Source: Lepiota brunneoincarnata (Eukaryota; Basidiomycota; Agaricomycetes; Agaricales; Agaricaceae). Taken from it: DNA of 64,000 bases. The stretch's first letter is position 1, and every line of letters starts with the position of its first letter. Position numbers and translations under genes: made by a program. Positions 19,801-30,626 of this stretch are shown here, piece by piece. Below the pieces are notes generated by a model. That model was not told the origin of the DNA and made no database searches. It saw nothing but the letters and a program-made list of their open reading frames with translations. Where the stretch lies: NCBI GenBank assembly GCA_023014365.1, contig JAEBUN010000001.1, positions 1,302,001-1,366,000 on the forward strand, given 5' to 3'.

Positions 19801-20683
19801 GAGCTAGCCAAATGCCTCAACATCCAACAAGCATTCTCAACCGCATACCATCCCCAGACAGATGGCTCCACCAAACAATATAACCAAGAAATCAAGACTT
19901 ACCTTGCCATATACTGCACCAGGAATCCTCTCAACTGGTCAGAAACCCTCCCTATCACCAAGTTCGCACACAACTCCAAAATACATGTCTCAAGGCAAAA
20001 ATCCCCATTCGAACTAATCATGGGATACAACCCTCTGCTGATACCCACGGTAATGGAAACATCAAACTTTCCATCAGTAGACGAATGCATCAGACTCCTT
20101 AATGACACTAGAAAAGAAGCACATGCAGCACACCAACTCTCCGCTGATATTATGAAACAAAGAATCAGAAGAACTGTCAAACCCCTTGAAACACATCAAA
20201 AAGTATGGCTAGAAGCCAAGAACCTCAAACTCCCCTTCATCTCCAATAAAATGTCCCCAAAAAGACTAGGACCTTTTCCTATCTTGGAAGTCTTATCACC
20301 ACTCACATACATACAAACTAAAACTTCCAATCAAATAGAAGATACATCTGGTATTCCACTGAAACCTCTTAACCCCATACAACAAAACAGAAGCATATGG
20401 ACCTCATCTGACGCCACCACCACCAGACATTATCAATGAAGAAGAAGAATATAAAATAGAAGCCCTTCTAAACCACTGACAACATTGCAGAAAACTCCAA
20501 TATTACATCAGATGGAAAGGATACTCCCACACAGAGAATGAATGGATCACTGACGAAACACTCTGCACAAATGCCAAAGAATACTTAACCAAGTATAAAG
20601 AAGCTCATGGAATTCCCCAGAAAGAACAAGAACCCACCAGAACCTACCAAAGACAACTTTGTTCTCACACCAAACATACTTAA
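16854..20683 (+). pseudogene. pol of decayed copy
   Basis: Aligns to protease (LIDSGAQGNF at about 17045), RT (YMDD near 18230), RNase H, integrase and chromodomain of the intact Pol. Stops and frameshifts are scattered, for example at 17270-17350, 17924, 18340-18370, 18450, 19686 and 20280-20330. The enzyme cannot be made. Confidence 0.9.
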
Positions 20684-20685
20684 AG

Positions 20686-21979
20686 ATGCCCATGAACCTC
20701 AACCTCACTCATCCCCAAACCACTCCCCCTTACTCCACCACACCCTCTCCATCTTCCTCATCCTCCTCCATAATCATCATCAATGACCAGAAGGTTGAAC
20801 ATACAACACTTCAGACAACTCCTGTACCAGCCCCATCTCCCTACACCTCTTCTCACACCTTCGCCACAGCCTACACCACCAATAGAGATGAGACCCCCAA
20901 CCCCAATGCCACCCTAGAACCAACAATTGCCCCAGCCACCTCCCTTAGATTCCATACAGCTGGAGTATGATCACATGGACCAAATCACCCTTCTGATGGA
21001 GATTTGCACAAGGCTGCAACCAGCTGAACCATTATGGATAAATTGGAACACTCTCCAATTTCAGAATATGACCAACAACTCTGGTTGGACTACACCCACC
21101 ATGTACAACAAACTAAGGCTCTTGCTGCTGCATACGATACACAACATGCCTGGGCAGAATCACTTGAGCAACTTCTCTGCTCACAATCAAGCCTCATGTC
21201 TGAGGTATCAAAGAACCTACCCAAACGAAATGAGGTACATACCTTGCAGCCCCCCACCACAACCATCACCCCTGTTACCACGACAACCTCTACTACCATC
21301 ACCACCTCCACTCCCAATAAGGGAAAGAAGCCCACCAGTATCAGAAACCCTTTCAGACATATCACCTCCACCAGAAACGCCACCCACACTATCGCCAATA
21401 ACAACATCCTGGTTCAGAACTCCCCCAATCCCATTCACACATGAACCAACCCCTGAACCACCGACAGATCAGTCTGCATCCAATGCAGACACACTAGACA
21501 CTGGGCCATGGACTGCCCCCAATTTGCCTGTCTCAGATGCAAGCAATATGCCCCAGGGCACTACTCTTACAATTGCATCAAGTATAGATGCCCCCACTGC
21601 ACAGTTTTCCAACCTCATCATAAATGAACCGAATGTCCAGCTTGGAAGACCTGACACACCCCCTACTCCAGAAATTCAACAACCCATTCCTTGACCACTC
21701 CCACAACTCACAATTGTTACATTGACCCCACCAACAACAACTACTATGAGGAATGCTATGATGACATCACTGAATCAAATATCACAGGAGAACCATGTGG
21801 TTCTTTCTGAAGAAGAACAAATCACCCCACCAGAAACAGCCACCATACTCAACTTACACAGAACCCCCACTCCTACCTTTTCCCCAGTCATTCCTCCTCA
21901 CCCAGATTCCACTGAAAACCCCCAAGTCAATTACTACAAACCAAACTACCTAGCCAAATACCTGGAAGAAGGAAACTAA
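20686..21979 (+). pseudogene. Post-pol ORF3a/ORF3b region of decayed copy
   Basis: Begins with the same TAA AG ATG junction. The first ORF3a segment ends at 20970; the zinc-knuckle block is recognisable near 21475-21640, with Gly to Arg changes and a TGA. The proline-rich ORF3b frame is readable at 20927-21694. After a break it continues to the conserved tail ending at 21979, lacking about 25 residues relative to the intact copy without losing frame. Confidence 0.8.
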
Positions 21980-22018
21980 TGAGTTGTTTTGGAAAAACAA
22001 CTCTAGAAATGGACCTAA

Positions 22019-22402
22019 TGTTATCAGAAGTCTTATCAGAAGGACAGTTATATTTAGCTTATATTCCCATGTCACTATGAAACCATCAGTAGTGTACATC
22101 AGAAGGACTATTTTAGTATATGCCTCATGTTCCTTATCTTTGACTCATAGTTACTCTGGTCCAGACTATTATAGTAGGAGTACAGCCACACTTAGAAGTA
22201 CATAAGGATACAGTACATCACCTTGTATCCTTATCTTAGTGTTATACAGTTCTTGCTTCCTATACCTCTTTGCCCTTAAACTGGCTGGACTATAGTGCTC
22301 CATCATCTCCAAGTCACGCCTAGTAGGACAGGACTAAGTCTGTATAGACATCCTGTGTCGAACGCCATGCTACTCAAGAGTGAACCCCTAACCCAGGTAA
22401 CA
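22019..22402 (+). repeat. 3' LTR of decayed copy
   Basis: 384 bp, TGTTA..TAACA, followed by the second GTCTG (22403-22407). Confidence 0.92.
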
Positions 22403-22547
22403 GTCTGCACATGTTATTACTGGTAGCCTATGTAGTGTTGGACTGCCTGGTCTGTGCACAGACCACTATGTACTTAAATAGTGCAGCTGGCGATTGTGAT
22501 TGCCACCTGAATATCAACTTGGTTCCAGTGCACTTATTCCCCTAACA

Positions 22548-22728
22548 ATACCCAAAGGACTGGTTGAAGGGGTATGAGAAACCATCTGAGAGAATCCATG
22601 AATTATGGGACAGGTTGGTGGTAAAGTGGAATGGGAATGCTGCAGAAAGGTGTCAAAAACTTATAGAAAGCATGACCAGAAGACTCAAGGTAGTTATCAA
22701 GGCAAAAAGAGGCTATACAATGTATTAA
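22548..22728 (+). pseudogene. Tc1/mariner transposase, C-terminal part
   Basis: The frame ending TAA at 22726-22728 carries the usual Tc1 C-terminal pattern: IHELWDRLVVKWN, then LIESMTRRLKVVIKAKRG, ending YTMY. It directly continues the fragment that stops at 13463, and the ATACC repeat marks where the two halves were separated. Confidence 0.87.
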
Positions 22729-22731
22729 TTA

Positions 22732-22955
22732 GGAAAATGACAGAGGGTCAAAAAACTGTCCCAATGAGTTCATATTTTAAATGATTAATTGATCCATTAC
22801 TTCTCAGACAAATCACGTGGTTTAAATGGATTCAGGATCCCAATATGCTATATTATCATTGTCTATTTTCCCAAGTATTTACATAATATCCTTGGTCCAC
22901 TATTAGCTGATCTTTCCAAATGATGAAAACATTGGGACAGTTTTTTGACCCACTG
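22732..22955. repeat. Right ~224-bp inverted terminal repeat of Tc1 element
   Basis: Reverse complement of 12276-12499. It starts four bases after the transposase stop and ends CCCACTG followed by TA. Confidence 0.85.
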
Positions 22956-24286
22956 TAGGTAGATACATGCAAGAAATAGTAAATATGAAATAGAAAACAA
23001 TAAGCTTAATTTTTACAGGCACCATAGAATATTTTGGAAGGTTCAACAGCATTTCTACCTTGTCCTAGGTTATGGGTTTTTCTCTGATTGATGAATGGCA
23101 ATCCAGCCAGACATGTTCCATGCACAGCTGCATTACTCTGTATCCATGCAAGTGCATTAAGCCTCTGGATCAAATATGATTGGAATGTATAGTGGATAGA
23201 CAATCGTAAGGGGACACTCCAAACACCCCAGTAGTACCTCCATCAACCCTATCAACACCCCTGTACCCTCCAATGCATTATATATCCCTCCCTCCAAATG
23301 CTTACACTCCAAACACAGCCAAAATACTCCATACATTCCCTCACTGTCCAGATAAAACCCTCCCTCATTCTCTCTCATTTCTACAGACTCTAGACTGTCA
23401 TATTCACTTTCCACATTTGTTTCAACCACACTGGGCCTTGTGTAACACCTAGACACCACAGCTAAGCCTGGTTCAATTTATATTGATTATATAAGTTAGG
23501 TATATACATAGTTTTTGCCTGCAGGGGTTTCCTCATCCTATTCTCTTAGGATTTCCCTGCAGTGTCACTTTGGCTCCCTGAGTCACCTAAGCCCCACAGG
23601 TTGCCCCAACAACAATCCCTTGATCTGTTGTAATTAATCTCAGTTAGGCAGTATGCTGAGGTGCCAGGACCCACAAAGCACTCATTAATTATGAGTCTTT
23701 AATATTTTCTAGGATTTTGGGCATTGGATGTCACCTCCAGAACATTGGACATTCCATTCTGAGGTCTGGTCATCATTATTGGGCTTACTATAGGCATGAT
23801 ACACCTGCAACAGCTGTTAGATACATTCTTTATGTTCAAACAAATCCAAGTTCATCAGAAAACTGCTCATAAGATCCCTTGATGTGACTGGAGTATACTT
23901 GATAGGCTATGTAGAGTTCTGAATCCCTCCAGAGAGCATTCTGATAGCTTGGTTCACTAAGCTTAGTGCTGATGAACTGGTTTGAACACTTCTGAGGCTC
24001 AAATATCCTCAACTCAGTTGAACTGGCTACTATGGGACATAGTACCAATCCTCTATAGAGTTCTTTAATGACATGGCCAATGATTCTATGTAGAGAATTG
24101 TTCTGGAGTATGGAATTCATGTATAGTTGTGAAATTGGCATATCAACAGTATGGTTCACAGCCCTAACAGATGGGCTGGGGCAATGCAGATTCTATTGTG
24201 AGCTGGAAGACTGTATTAAAGTGGGTTTCTTACTATAGGTATAGATTCTGAAGTTTGTCAACTTATTTGTCAACAGAGGGGTTAAA
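22956..24286. other. CpG-poor region without a recognised gene
   Basis: Only short, low-support reading frames, such as a minus-strand 100-codon frame at 23157-23459 and one of 107 codons at 23836-24159. A TGTAACACC at 23443 resembles an LTR start, but I found no matching end. CpG is very rare, as in the neighbouring transposons, so this is probably more old repeat. Confidence 0.4.
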
Positions 24287-24664
24287 ATTCGCATACCACA
24301 TGTGGAAAGGCAAAGATCCAGAGTAACATGTACACAACCTGAAATAGTGACTATGATCCCCTGCCCTGGAATGAGCTGCCATCCACAAACAAACCTGGTA
24401 ATAAGTACTGATGAATATATTTCATCTACAACAGAATGAGCTGGGGTGTGGGCAGTACATCATCAAGTCATTCTCACCTCTTGTGGAAGGATGCAGAATG
24501 AATCATAGGTGAGCAAAGTGATTGTAGGGACTTTGAGTGATTCCAATCAATTCTTCTTGGTTATCTGCAATTATGTCAGAAGACATACCATAAATGAAGC
24601 CCCTGAGTTTTGTTGCTTGGAGATTGGATATATAATTTTCCAAAGTGAGTCCATAGTCAGACAT
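24287..24664 (-). pseudogene. DUF6533-type seven-helix membrane protein, dead N-terminal fragment
   Basis: ATG at 24664 and a first exon (SDYGLTLENYI..LQATKLRGF) match the paralogue starting at 30626. They are followed by an exon reading VPTITLLTYDSFCILPQE, the hallmark first helix and (D/Q)E motif of this basidiomycete family. The third exon aligns base for base with the paralogue but has TCATAG where the paralogue has TCGTGG, a stop created by a CpG to CpA change and a second G to A change. Later exons are not found. It lies inside the CpG-depleted zone, so decay by the same process as the transposons is likely. Confidence 0.72.
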
Positions 24665-26747
24665 ACTGCTTAGAGCTGGGAGGGGGTGCATTGATTGGTG
24701 CCATCTCTCTGTTATGTAAATACCTAGCATGGAACGGCTCATGTTTCAAGGTCTTAGCCCTCCAAGTTGATCAATTGTTGAACATTGAACTGCTGAACAC
24801 ATCAATTTTACATTGATCATAGTGGGGAGATGAAACATCATCATTACCTCTTCACGTAAATATTCAGTCCTGCATATTAGGGCCATGGTTCAGAGGGCAT
24901 TCTTCATCACATACCTGCTGGCCAATGATAAGTGTTGATATCACCGGATGAATGGACCAAAAGGCAGTCTCCTACTATCTTGGAATTTGTGATATGATGA
25001 GAACTTGTTTTGACATATTCCGGTGCAGTGATTGACTGATGCTGTTGGCATGTATATATTAAATTTTGATCTCATTGCAATTGTTTTAAAGATTTTTTCT
25101 CCTTTCTTGGATGAAATGAAACAAGCAGTGCTCTCATAAGACAGCATACTTCCTCTGGGTTCAGAAGATCAATCAACAGAGCTTGAGTGGTTCCCACCAT
25201 ATTGTGTTTGTTCCGAACTGTGGGAATCCCTATTTTCGGCTTATGATGGGTCAGAGCGTCATGTCAAATTCAGTATGAACACCTTAGATTTGAAACTCAG
25301 TCTCAGTGCACAAACAAATTACAGAAGCAAATTACAACGTGAGTGAGCACAGATACTAACACCACATGCAAGCAAGTCCTCAGTTTGACAATGGAAGGAA
25401 GTGGAAAGGTACAATATCTACCACATCTATACATCGTGCATCCAGAGTGAGCCCTGTCATGTACTCCCTCCAAGCTCAAATTACTTGCCAAGTACCATGA
25501 AGCTCCTGAAAAAAGTCAATCTTGCCCTTCAAATATGTAATCCTGATGTGAACTTGGCGTTGTTCCAGCTGTCCGCACATCTGGGGTATGTGCCCCTCTA
25601 TGCCTGCGGTCCGAAGAACCTGGGTGAAGTAAGCTGAGCACAGCTGATGGATATCAGAAGAAGAGGAGGTGTATACCTGAAGTCAAGATTTCCAGTACAG
25701 TGACATTGTTCAGCACCTTGAAGATCACGAAATCCTGTGTAAATGGCCTCAAGGGACTGAAATGCGGCCGCCATTCTCAATTCCAAGATACCATTCTCAG
25801 TTGCTCGTTATTGGAGGTCTTTGGTACCAGCACTTTGTGTTCATGCTGTATGAAGGTTTGCGAGTTCGAGAGGGGAGGCAAGCGTTGTTGAGCTGAGTCA
25901 AGGCGAGGGAGAGATTGCAACAAGTCTTTCGAGATAGAGAGTAATTTATTTTTTCACTGGAGGACGAATCCTCCCACTTCTACATTAAATACGGTAAAGA
26001 AATAAATACTATGTTATTCATCGGTTATCAGAGAAGACAGCGAACATACACGAAAAGGAGCGAAATTGTATAACTACGAGAGGCCGTGTAAGTGAAACAA
26101 AATGTAGCAAAGACAGATTTTCGTGAAACAGGAACCTGGAGAAAAACTTACAAGTACGCTAGGAAGGAAAAGGTAGCTAGAAGGAAGGAGAGGGAACGGC
26201 TGTACTAAAGGTGTAGAAAAACTTTAAGGAATGAAGAAAAATTTACATATATTTCAACGGGAGGGGACTTATCTGAAGACTGAGGGTACGCGTGGCCCAG
26301 GGTCGTCGCTCCGTTCCGTCGTTCGTCATCTGAGTCCGACGCTCGTCCTCTTCCGTATCGTTTCCACGCGTAGCCAGGAGGCTACTCCCACAATGCCATA
26401 GAGCGGTGGAAGGATAGGGTCCGTGCCAATAGGTCGCGGTTTGCAACTGTATTGAATTGTGTGTAGAATGCTTGCCATGTTTGTGTGCGGCATCTGCAAA
26501 AGAATGCGTTCAGGTGCGGTGTTAAGGAGGGAAGAGCGAGAAAGATCGAATTTCTTTTCGGTCGTTCCTTCCTCATCGATGGGGTTTTCCTGTATCACTC
26601 GATTCTGCGGGTGCGGTCCGCCTTAGCCGGGAGTGCGGGGGGGGATATTTTTGTCAACATCCTATGTGTGACCATTTCCCGGCATCGTGGGTTCCCGCGA
26701 GGGCATTTGAAGGAGGTAGCCCTGCACGGATGCCAACCAGCCGTGTT
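24665..26747. other. No recognised gene; edge of CpG-poor zone
   Basis: 24860-24910 resembles the upstream flank of the 30.6-kb paralogue. CpG becomes common again from about 25,200 onwards. Short frames at 25401-25637 and 26326-26766 on either strand show no family signature. Confidence 0.4.
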
Positions 26748-26756
26748 CCCTGAAGA
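26725..26756 (+). repeat. Dispersed ~33-bp repeat, copy 1
   Basis: CACGGATGCC..CAGCCGTGTTCCCTGAAGA recurs at 28829-28863 with a small internal insertion. It lies at the outer edge of the inverted repeat. Confidence 0.6.
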
Positions 26757-27810
26757 ACCTCGTTAGTTATAGACACGACTTGGTGAATGGATGGCATCCA
26801 TTATCCCCGTCAGCTATGAAAAATGTAACACGGTGCTTCGGATAATTCGTGCTGATGTCTTATCCTTCTGGAACCAACCGGATCTCGTTGTTGTAGACAT
26901 GACTTGATGAATGGATGTCATTCATTATCCCTGTCAATATGAAAATAAACATCAACCCCGCATAATTTGTGAGAAATCAGTAACCTGTCATTAAGGTAGA
27001 GTTCGTATATAAATGGGCCCCCACATGACCCCGGGGTGACAAAACATAGAGGGAAAGAAATTTGGGATTTCAAGCAGTTGACATTCCAGTGGCTTGGAAG
27101 TATGTCCCCGAAGATGGATGGATTTCGGCTTGCAGCTGTGCTTGAGCTTTTTGTTTGCCCCACTGAAATGCATTCTTCTGATTTGAGTGGTTTTTGGGGC
27201 GTCTCTGGGGCTTTAATCGGTGTCTCGACGCGTCGATGCGTCGCAATGATTCCATTAAAATGACTATTTTGTAATCTACTTGTGACACAAATGTTACTTC
27301 ATTAATCGGGCTCCGAGGATGCTTTCAGAGCGACATTCCCCGTCGGCCTTCGTCACCGGATTTGGAATGAATGCCTGCCAGCAGCTTGAGATCCCAATTT
27401 TCTTTCCCTCTATGTTTCGTCGCCCTGGAGTTGAAGGCCCATTTGCACACGAACTCTACCTTAATGACGGGTTACTGATTTCTCACAAATTATGCGGGGT
27501 TGATATATTATGAATGGCATCCATTCACAAGTTTACGTCTACAACAACGAGATCCGATTGGTTCCAGAACGACAACATCAGCACGCATTATCCGAAGCAC
27601 CATGTTACATTTTTCATGCTGACGGGGATAATGGATGCCATTCATTCATCAAGTCGTGTCTACAACAAGCGAGATTCGGTTGGTTCCAGAAGGACAAAAC
27701 ATCAGCACGAATTATCCGAAGCACCATGTTACATTTTTCATACTGAACGGGGATAATGGATACCATCTATTCATCAAGTCGTGTCTATAACTGATGAGGT
27801 TCCGGGAGGG
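26748..27810. repeat. Large imperfect inverted repeat with internal ~124-bp tandem units
   Basis: The left arm (26748 to about 27090) and right arm (about 27370 to 27810) are inverted and related along their whole length. The outermost match is AGTTATAGACACGAC against GTCGTGTCTATAACT. The inner match is the ACATAGAGGGAAAGAAA block against its complement near 27400. The spacer is about 280 bp. The right arm has two ~124-bp units plus a partial third, each with GGTTCCAGAA and CGAAGCACCATGTTACATTTTTCAT; the left arm has one plus partials. This could be a foldback-type or non-autonomous DNA element. I saw no clear target duplication. Confidence 0.75.
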
Positions 27811-27895
27811 ACAAGACAGCAGCACGAATTACCCAAAGCGTCACCCAAGGGGCATTTACCATCTTGGTCTTTTTTCTGGTACCCCAAAAAGCTCG

Positions 27896-27902
27896 TATAA
27901 AA
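27896..27902 (+). promoter_or_regulatory. TATA box (TATAAAA) of small gene
   Basis: TATAAAA lies about 130 bp upstream of the ATG at 28026. The intervening leader may contain a short intron (GTACGA near 27958 to CTCTAG near 28014). Confidence 0.45.
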
Positions 27903-28025
27903 GCTGTTCACTCGCTCCATAGTTCCCCCAGCAAAACACAGATTGCAAACACAACAAGTACGATGCAGTGTTCCCCTTGTTTTATCTTGCTATTTTGACA
28001 TGTTACCATTCTCTAGGTCATCAGA

Positions 28026-28274
28026 ATGTCCCCAACTAATCCTTACACCGTCGCATTCAAGCTGGGTGACGGCTCTGCGGAACGCCAATTGGCGGATTTC
28101 CCTGACACATCTTCCCGGGATAAATTCGTTGACTGGCTGGTCAACGAATTTAATGCCCAGTCGTGGTATAACTGGTACAACCTGCCATCCCTGGATGCTA
28201 TGCACGCCGGCATTGAGAGGGCCTGGGGTATAGGTGGTCAGTGCTATGATTTGCCGTATCGCCAGAATCCTTGA
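28026..28274 (+). CDS. Unknown 82-residue intronless protein
   Basis: Not recognised. The frame starts ATG TCC CCA after ATCAGA. The product is soluble-looking, without signal peptide or membrane segment, and rich in Trp, Tyr, Asp and Asn (FVDWLVNEFNAQSWYNWYNL), ending in a Cys/Tyr/Pro-containing tail. A TATA box 130 bp upstream and CpG-rich codons suggest an expressed gene rather than chance. Its 5' region lies directly beside the inverted repeat ending at 27810. It could be a lineage-specific small protein. Nothing in the sequence tells its role. Confidence 0.5.
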   Translation: MSPTNPYTVAFKLGDGSAERQLADFPDTSSRDKFVDWLVNEFNAQSWYNWYNLPSLDAMHAGIERAWGIGGQCYDLPYRQNP

Positions 28275-29126
28275 AAGTGAGCTATTTGAAGGTCATTAAG
28301 CACAGAGTTACTGAGATAGTGGCAGGAAATCATGACCCCCTTCCGATCCAGATGCACTTTGCTCTCATAATCGAGTGATGAATAAATAGCCCTGCATGTG
28401 GATTGCTCGATTGCATGTGGATCCTCTCTTGTTTACGTGTACTTTTAAAGTTTGACTCACCCCCCGTTGTTGTCTCGTTCTCGTGAATATATGTCGCTGT
28501 CGATGTTCAGACTGATCTTAACACTAACGTTCTCACCTACTACAGATAAATCTTTAACTGAGTCAATAGTACGGTATAAAGAGCATTGATAATTGATTGA
28601 ATGGTGAAGGCAGCATGGAACGTTTACAGTGGCAGTCCGGCAATCGCACTACTTGAGAGGTCACCAGCGACAGTAGTAGCTTGCCTTGTCCCAGGGCCTC
28701 CCCCCAATGTCAATCAGATAGCACCCCAGCATGCTATCATGTTGAATCGACGGTGGTTATAGGATTAGCAAAACGCAACGTCATGACCTGGCGTGTAACC
28801 AGTGATTCTGTGAGCCTGCAATTGGCCTCACGGATGCCGACGATCAGCCGTGTTCCCTGAAGACAAACCGTTCAACCAGTCGTGAACGCCTCACTTCAAG
28901 GAGGATGCTTACACAGATGCAATACACAACTGCCGTCCACCTAGTAAAGCGGTGAGGTGTCTTATAGCAGCCGATGGAAGAAAATGGCGCACGGTCCCCA
29001 ACCTATCTGTGTGAAGGCCGGTGCGGTGGGTAATAGCAACACCACCGACTGCTGTACAGTCCCGAGTGTGGTTACGACTGACTTTAGGATCAGTGGCTGT
29101 CGATAGACTAAGATAAAGGATTGCCA
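28275..29126. other. Intergenic, no recognised gene
   Basis: Contains the second copy of the dispersed repeat (28829-28863). Otherwise I see no gene; a minus-strand 72-codon frame at 28909-29127 overlaps the end of the DUF6533-type gene and is probably not separate. Confidence 0.4.
28829..28863 (+). repeat. Dispersed ~33-bp repeat, copy 2
   Basis: Matches 26725-26756 in the same orientation, ending CAGCCGTGTTCCCTGAAGA. Confidence 0.6.
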
Positions 29127-30626
29127 CTAACTAAGAATCCTGAAGAATGCAATAAGTGCCAAGGCCCTTGGTCAATAATGCTTGCAGGGGGTCATATGCT
29201 TACGGAATGAGGAATAGTGTTCCATCGCGATAGAAGACGTAGATAATTGGCGTGAATTGTTTCATATGTGTAATCCTTTCGCGGAGTGTATCTCCAGTGA
29301 AGTCGAGCAGCCGCAGAGACTGATATAACTTGATGAGAGTTAGAAGCAACTCGATAACTAGGGTGAATATGAGACTTTTGCGGACAATAACTGCAAGTCT
29401 ACTCACTAGTACAAACGAATCGGCAGATCCTAGGCAATATCAGTATTATCTCGGAACATTTTTGTACATATACTAACCCGGCAGCTGCATAAATACGTTG
29501 CCACAGAAGCCCAAGCGGATCTGGGGAGTTAAACCAGCAGCCATGCAGCGGGTATGAGTCGGCGTAATGCCTTATCACAACGACTAGTTCCGCGATAGTT
29601 GCCGCTAAGCCACCCTAGGTCATCACCCCGTAAGTAATGCGGTGCGGGTCCACAATCGATCAAGCTCACAAGTAGTTCAACTGCATTACGAGAGACATTA
29701 GACAACATTGTGTCTCCAGGATACCAAGACATACCATACCGGCTACTATAAACCAGAGAAGAATTGTGACTATCGTCGATCTTAGTAAGAATTGATCCAT
29801 TTTATGCTGCACGCAGAACGACAGACAAACTTTTGAGGTTATTGTCCCAGAGCGCACGCAATCGCAGGAGGAGTAGTGTTTTCATCAGCGCAGGCAAAAC
29901 AGTGTTTATCGACCTGTTATCACTTGGATGACCGTTTTTGCTGGTATTATGATAGAACACTCACAGCATTACAGCCACGCTGCTAACTATGCACCTAGAG
30001 GTTCGTGGTGGGCATTTGTGGAGACAATAGTTGCGTCAGGATCTTACAACTGGTCGGGGTTAAGACATAAAGCATGATCGGCTGTCCACTGAATTGACCC
30101 ACCGAGTTAGGAACAAAGCTCGACATATTGACTAGGATAACCGTCGTGAACTGCCTGAGAGCGGTGCTATGGAAGTGTGTTTCGTACCATAGACATTAAT
30201 TCTGACATCTATCAGCTTAGATAGCATCTGGAGAAGGTGTGAGGACACTTACACAATATATACGATTGCGAAGATCCGGAGCGAAATATAAACCACTCGA
30301 AATATTGACCACGATCCGCTGTCCCGGAGTGAGTTGGTATGCATCAATGAACTTGGTTGCAAGTACCGATGTATATATTTTATCTATAACAAAATGAGCC
30401 GTTGGCCGATGCGCTGTCAAGTCACCCTCACCTCATCTGGAAGCACACAGAACGACTCATAGACGAGCAGGGTGATTGCAGGTACTTGTGACGATTCCAC
30501 ATCAGCTCTCCGCATTTATCTGCAATTACTCTAGAAGAGCATACCATCAACGAAACCATTGAGTCGTGTCGCTTTGAGATCTGCTATGTAGTCGTCCGCT
30601 GTGAGTCCGTAGGAGTCAGAGGCCAT
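29127..30626 (-). CDS. DUF6533-type seven-helix membrane protein (multi-exon)
   Basis: Start ATG at 30626 (first exon SDSYGLTADDYIADLKAT). An intron GTATGC..ACAAG follows, then VPAITLLVYESFCVLPDE. A second intron GTGAGG..TTATAG leads to an exon starting IKYIHRY and ending in the hydrophobic IFRVVYISLRIFAIVYIV. Later exons give LRSTIVTILLWFIVAGMVCL and the family signature FYRDGTLF after an IKLYQSL helix. Such proteins are plasma-membrane, receptor-like and of unknown function. The 3' end is uncertain: after the GTLF exon a hydrophobic ALALIAFF exon runs to TAG at 29127, shorter than usual, so the C-terminus may be truncated or spliced differently. Paralogues at 24287-24664 and 33414-34780 share strand and exon phases. 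Confidence 0.65.

Larger units (their letters stand above)
14350..22402 (+). mobile_element. Decayed full-length Ty3/Gypsy copy of the same family (8,053 bp)
   Basis: Same order as the intact copy: LTR 14350-14722, primer site 14724-14735, gag 15094-16853, pol to 20683, ORF3 20686-21979, LTR 22019-22402. The reading frames are full of TGA and Arg to Cys/His/Gln changes. The two LTRs differ at about 14 positions, nearly all C/T or G/A, plus an 11-bp deletion in the left LTR. The copy is CpG-depleted compared with 1421-9627. Confidence 0.93.
13464..22547. mobile_element. LTR-like element (about 1 kb without its own insert), likely solo LTR of another family
   Basis: The ends TGTAAGGGG (13464) and CCCCTAACA (22547) form a near-perfect inverted pair with TG..CA termini and are flanked by ATACC. 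Subtracting the Ty3/Gypsy insert 14350-22402 and one copy of its duplication leaves about 1,026 bp. No protease, RT or integrase is present. It is either a long solo LTR or a small non-autonomous element. It carries a minus-strand acidic reading frame (13893-14264). Confidence 0.75.
12276..22955 (+). mobile_element. Tc1/mariner element, split by nested LTR elements
   Basis: The left end at 12276 is preceded by TA and the right end at 22955 is followed by TA. The ends are inverted repeats of about 224 bp (12276-12499, 22732-22955), each itself beginning CAGTGGGTCAAAAAACTGTC and having an internal inverted copy of that motif. The transposase is in two pieces, 12686-13463 and 22548-22728. Without the insertion at 13464-22547 the element is about 1.6 kb. 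It is inactivated by stops and frameshifts as well as by the insertion. Confidence 0.85.

Noticed and set aside
23443..23840. Possible LTR starting TGTAACACC
   Set aside because: No matching 3' end, partner LTR or duplication could be found.
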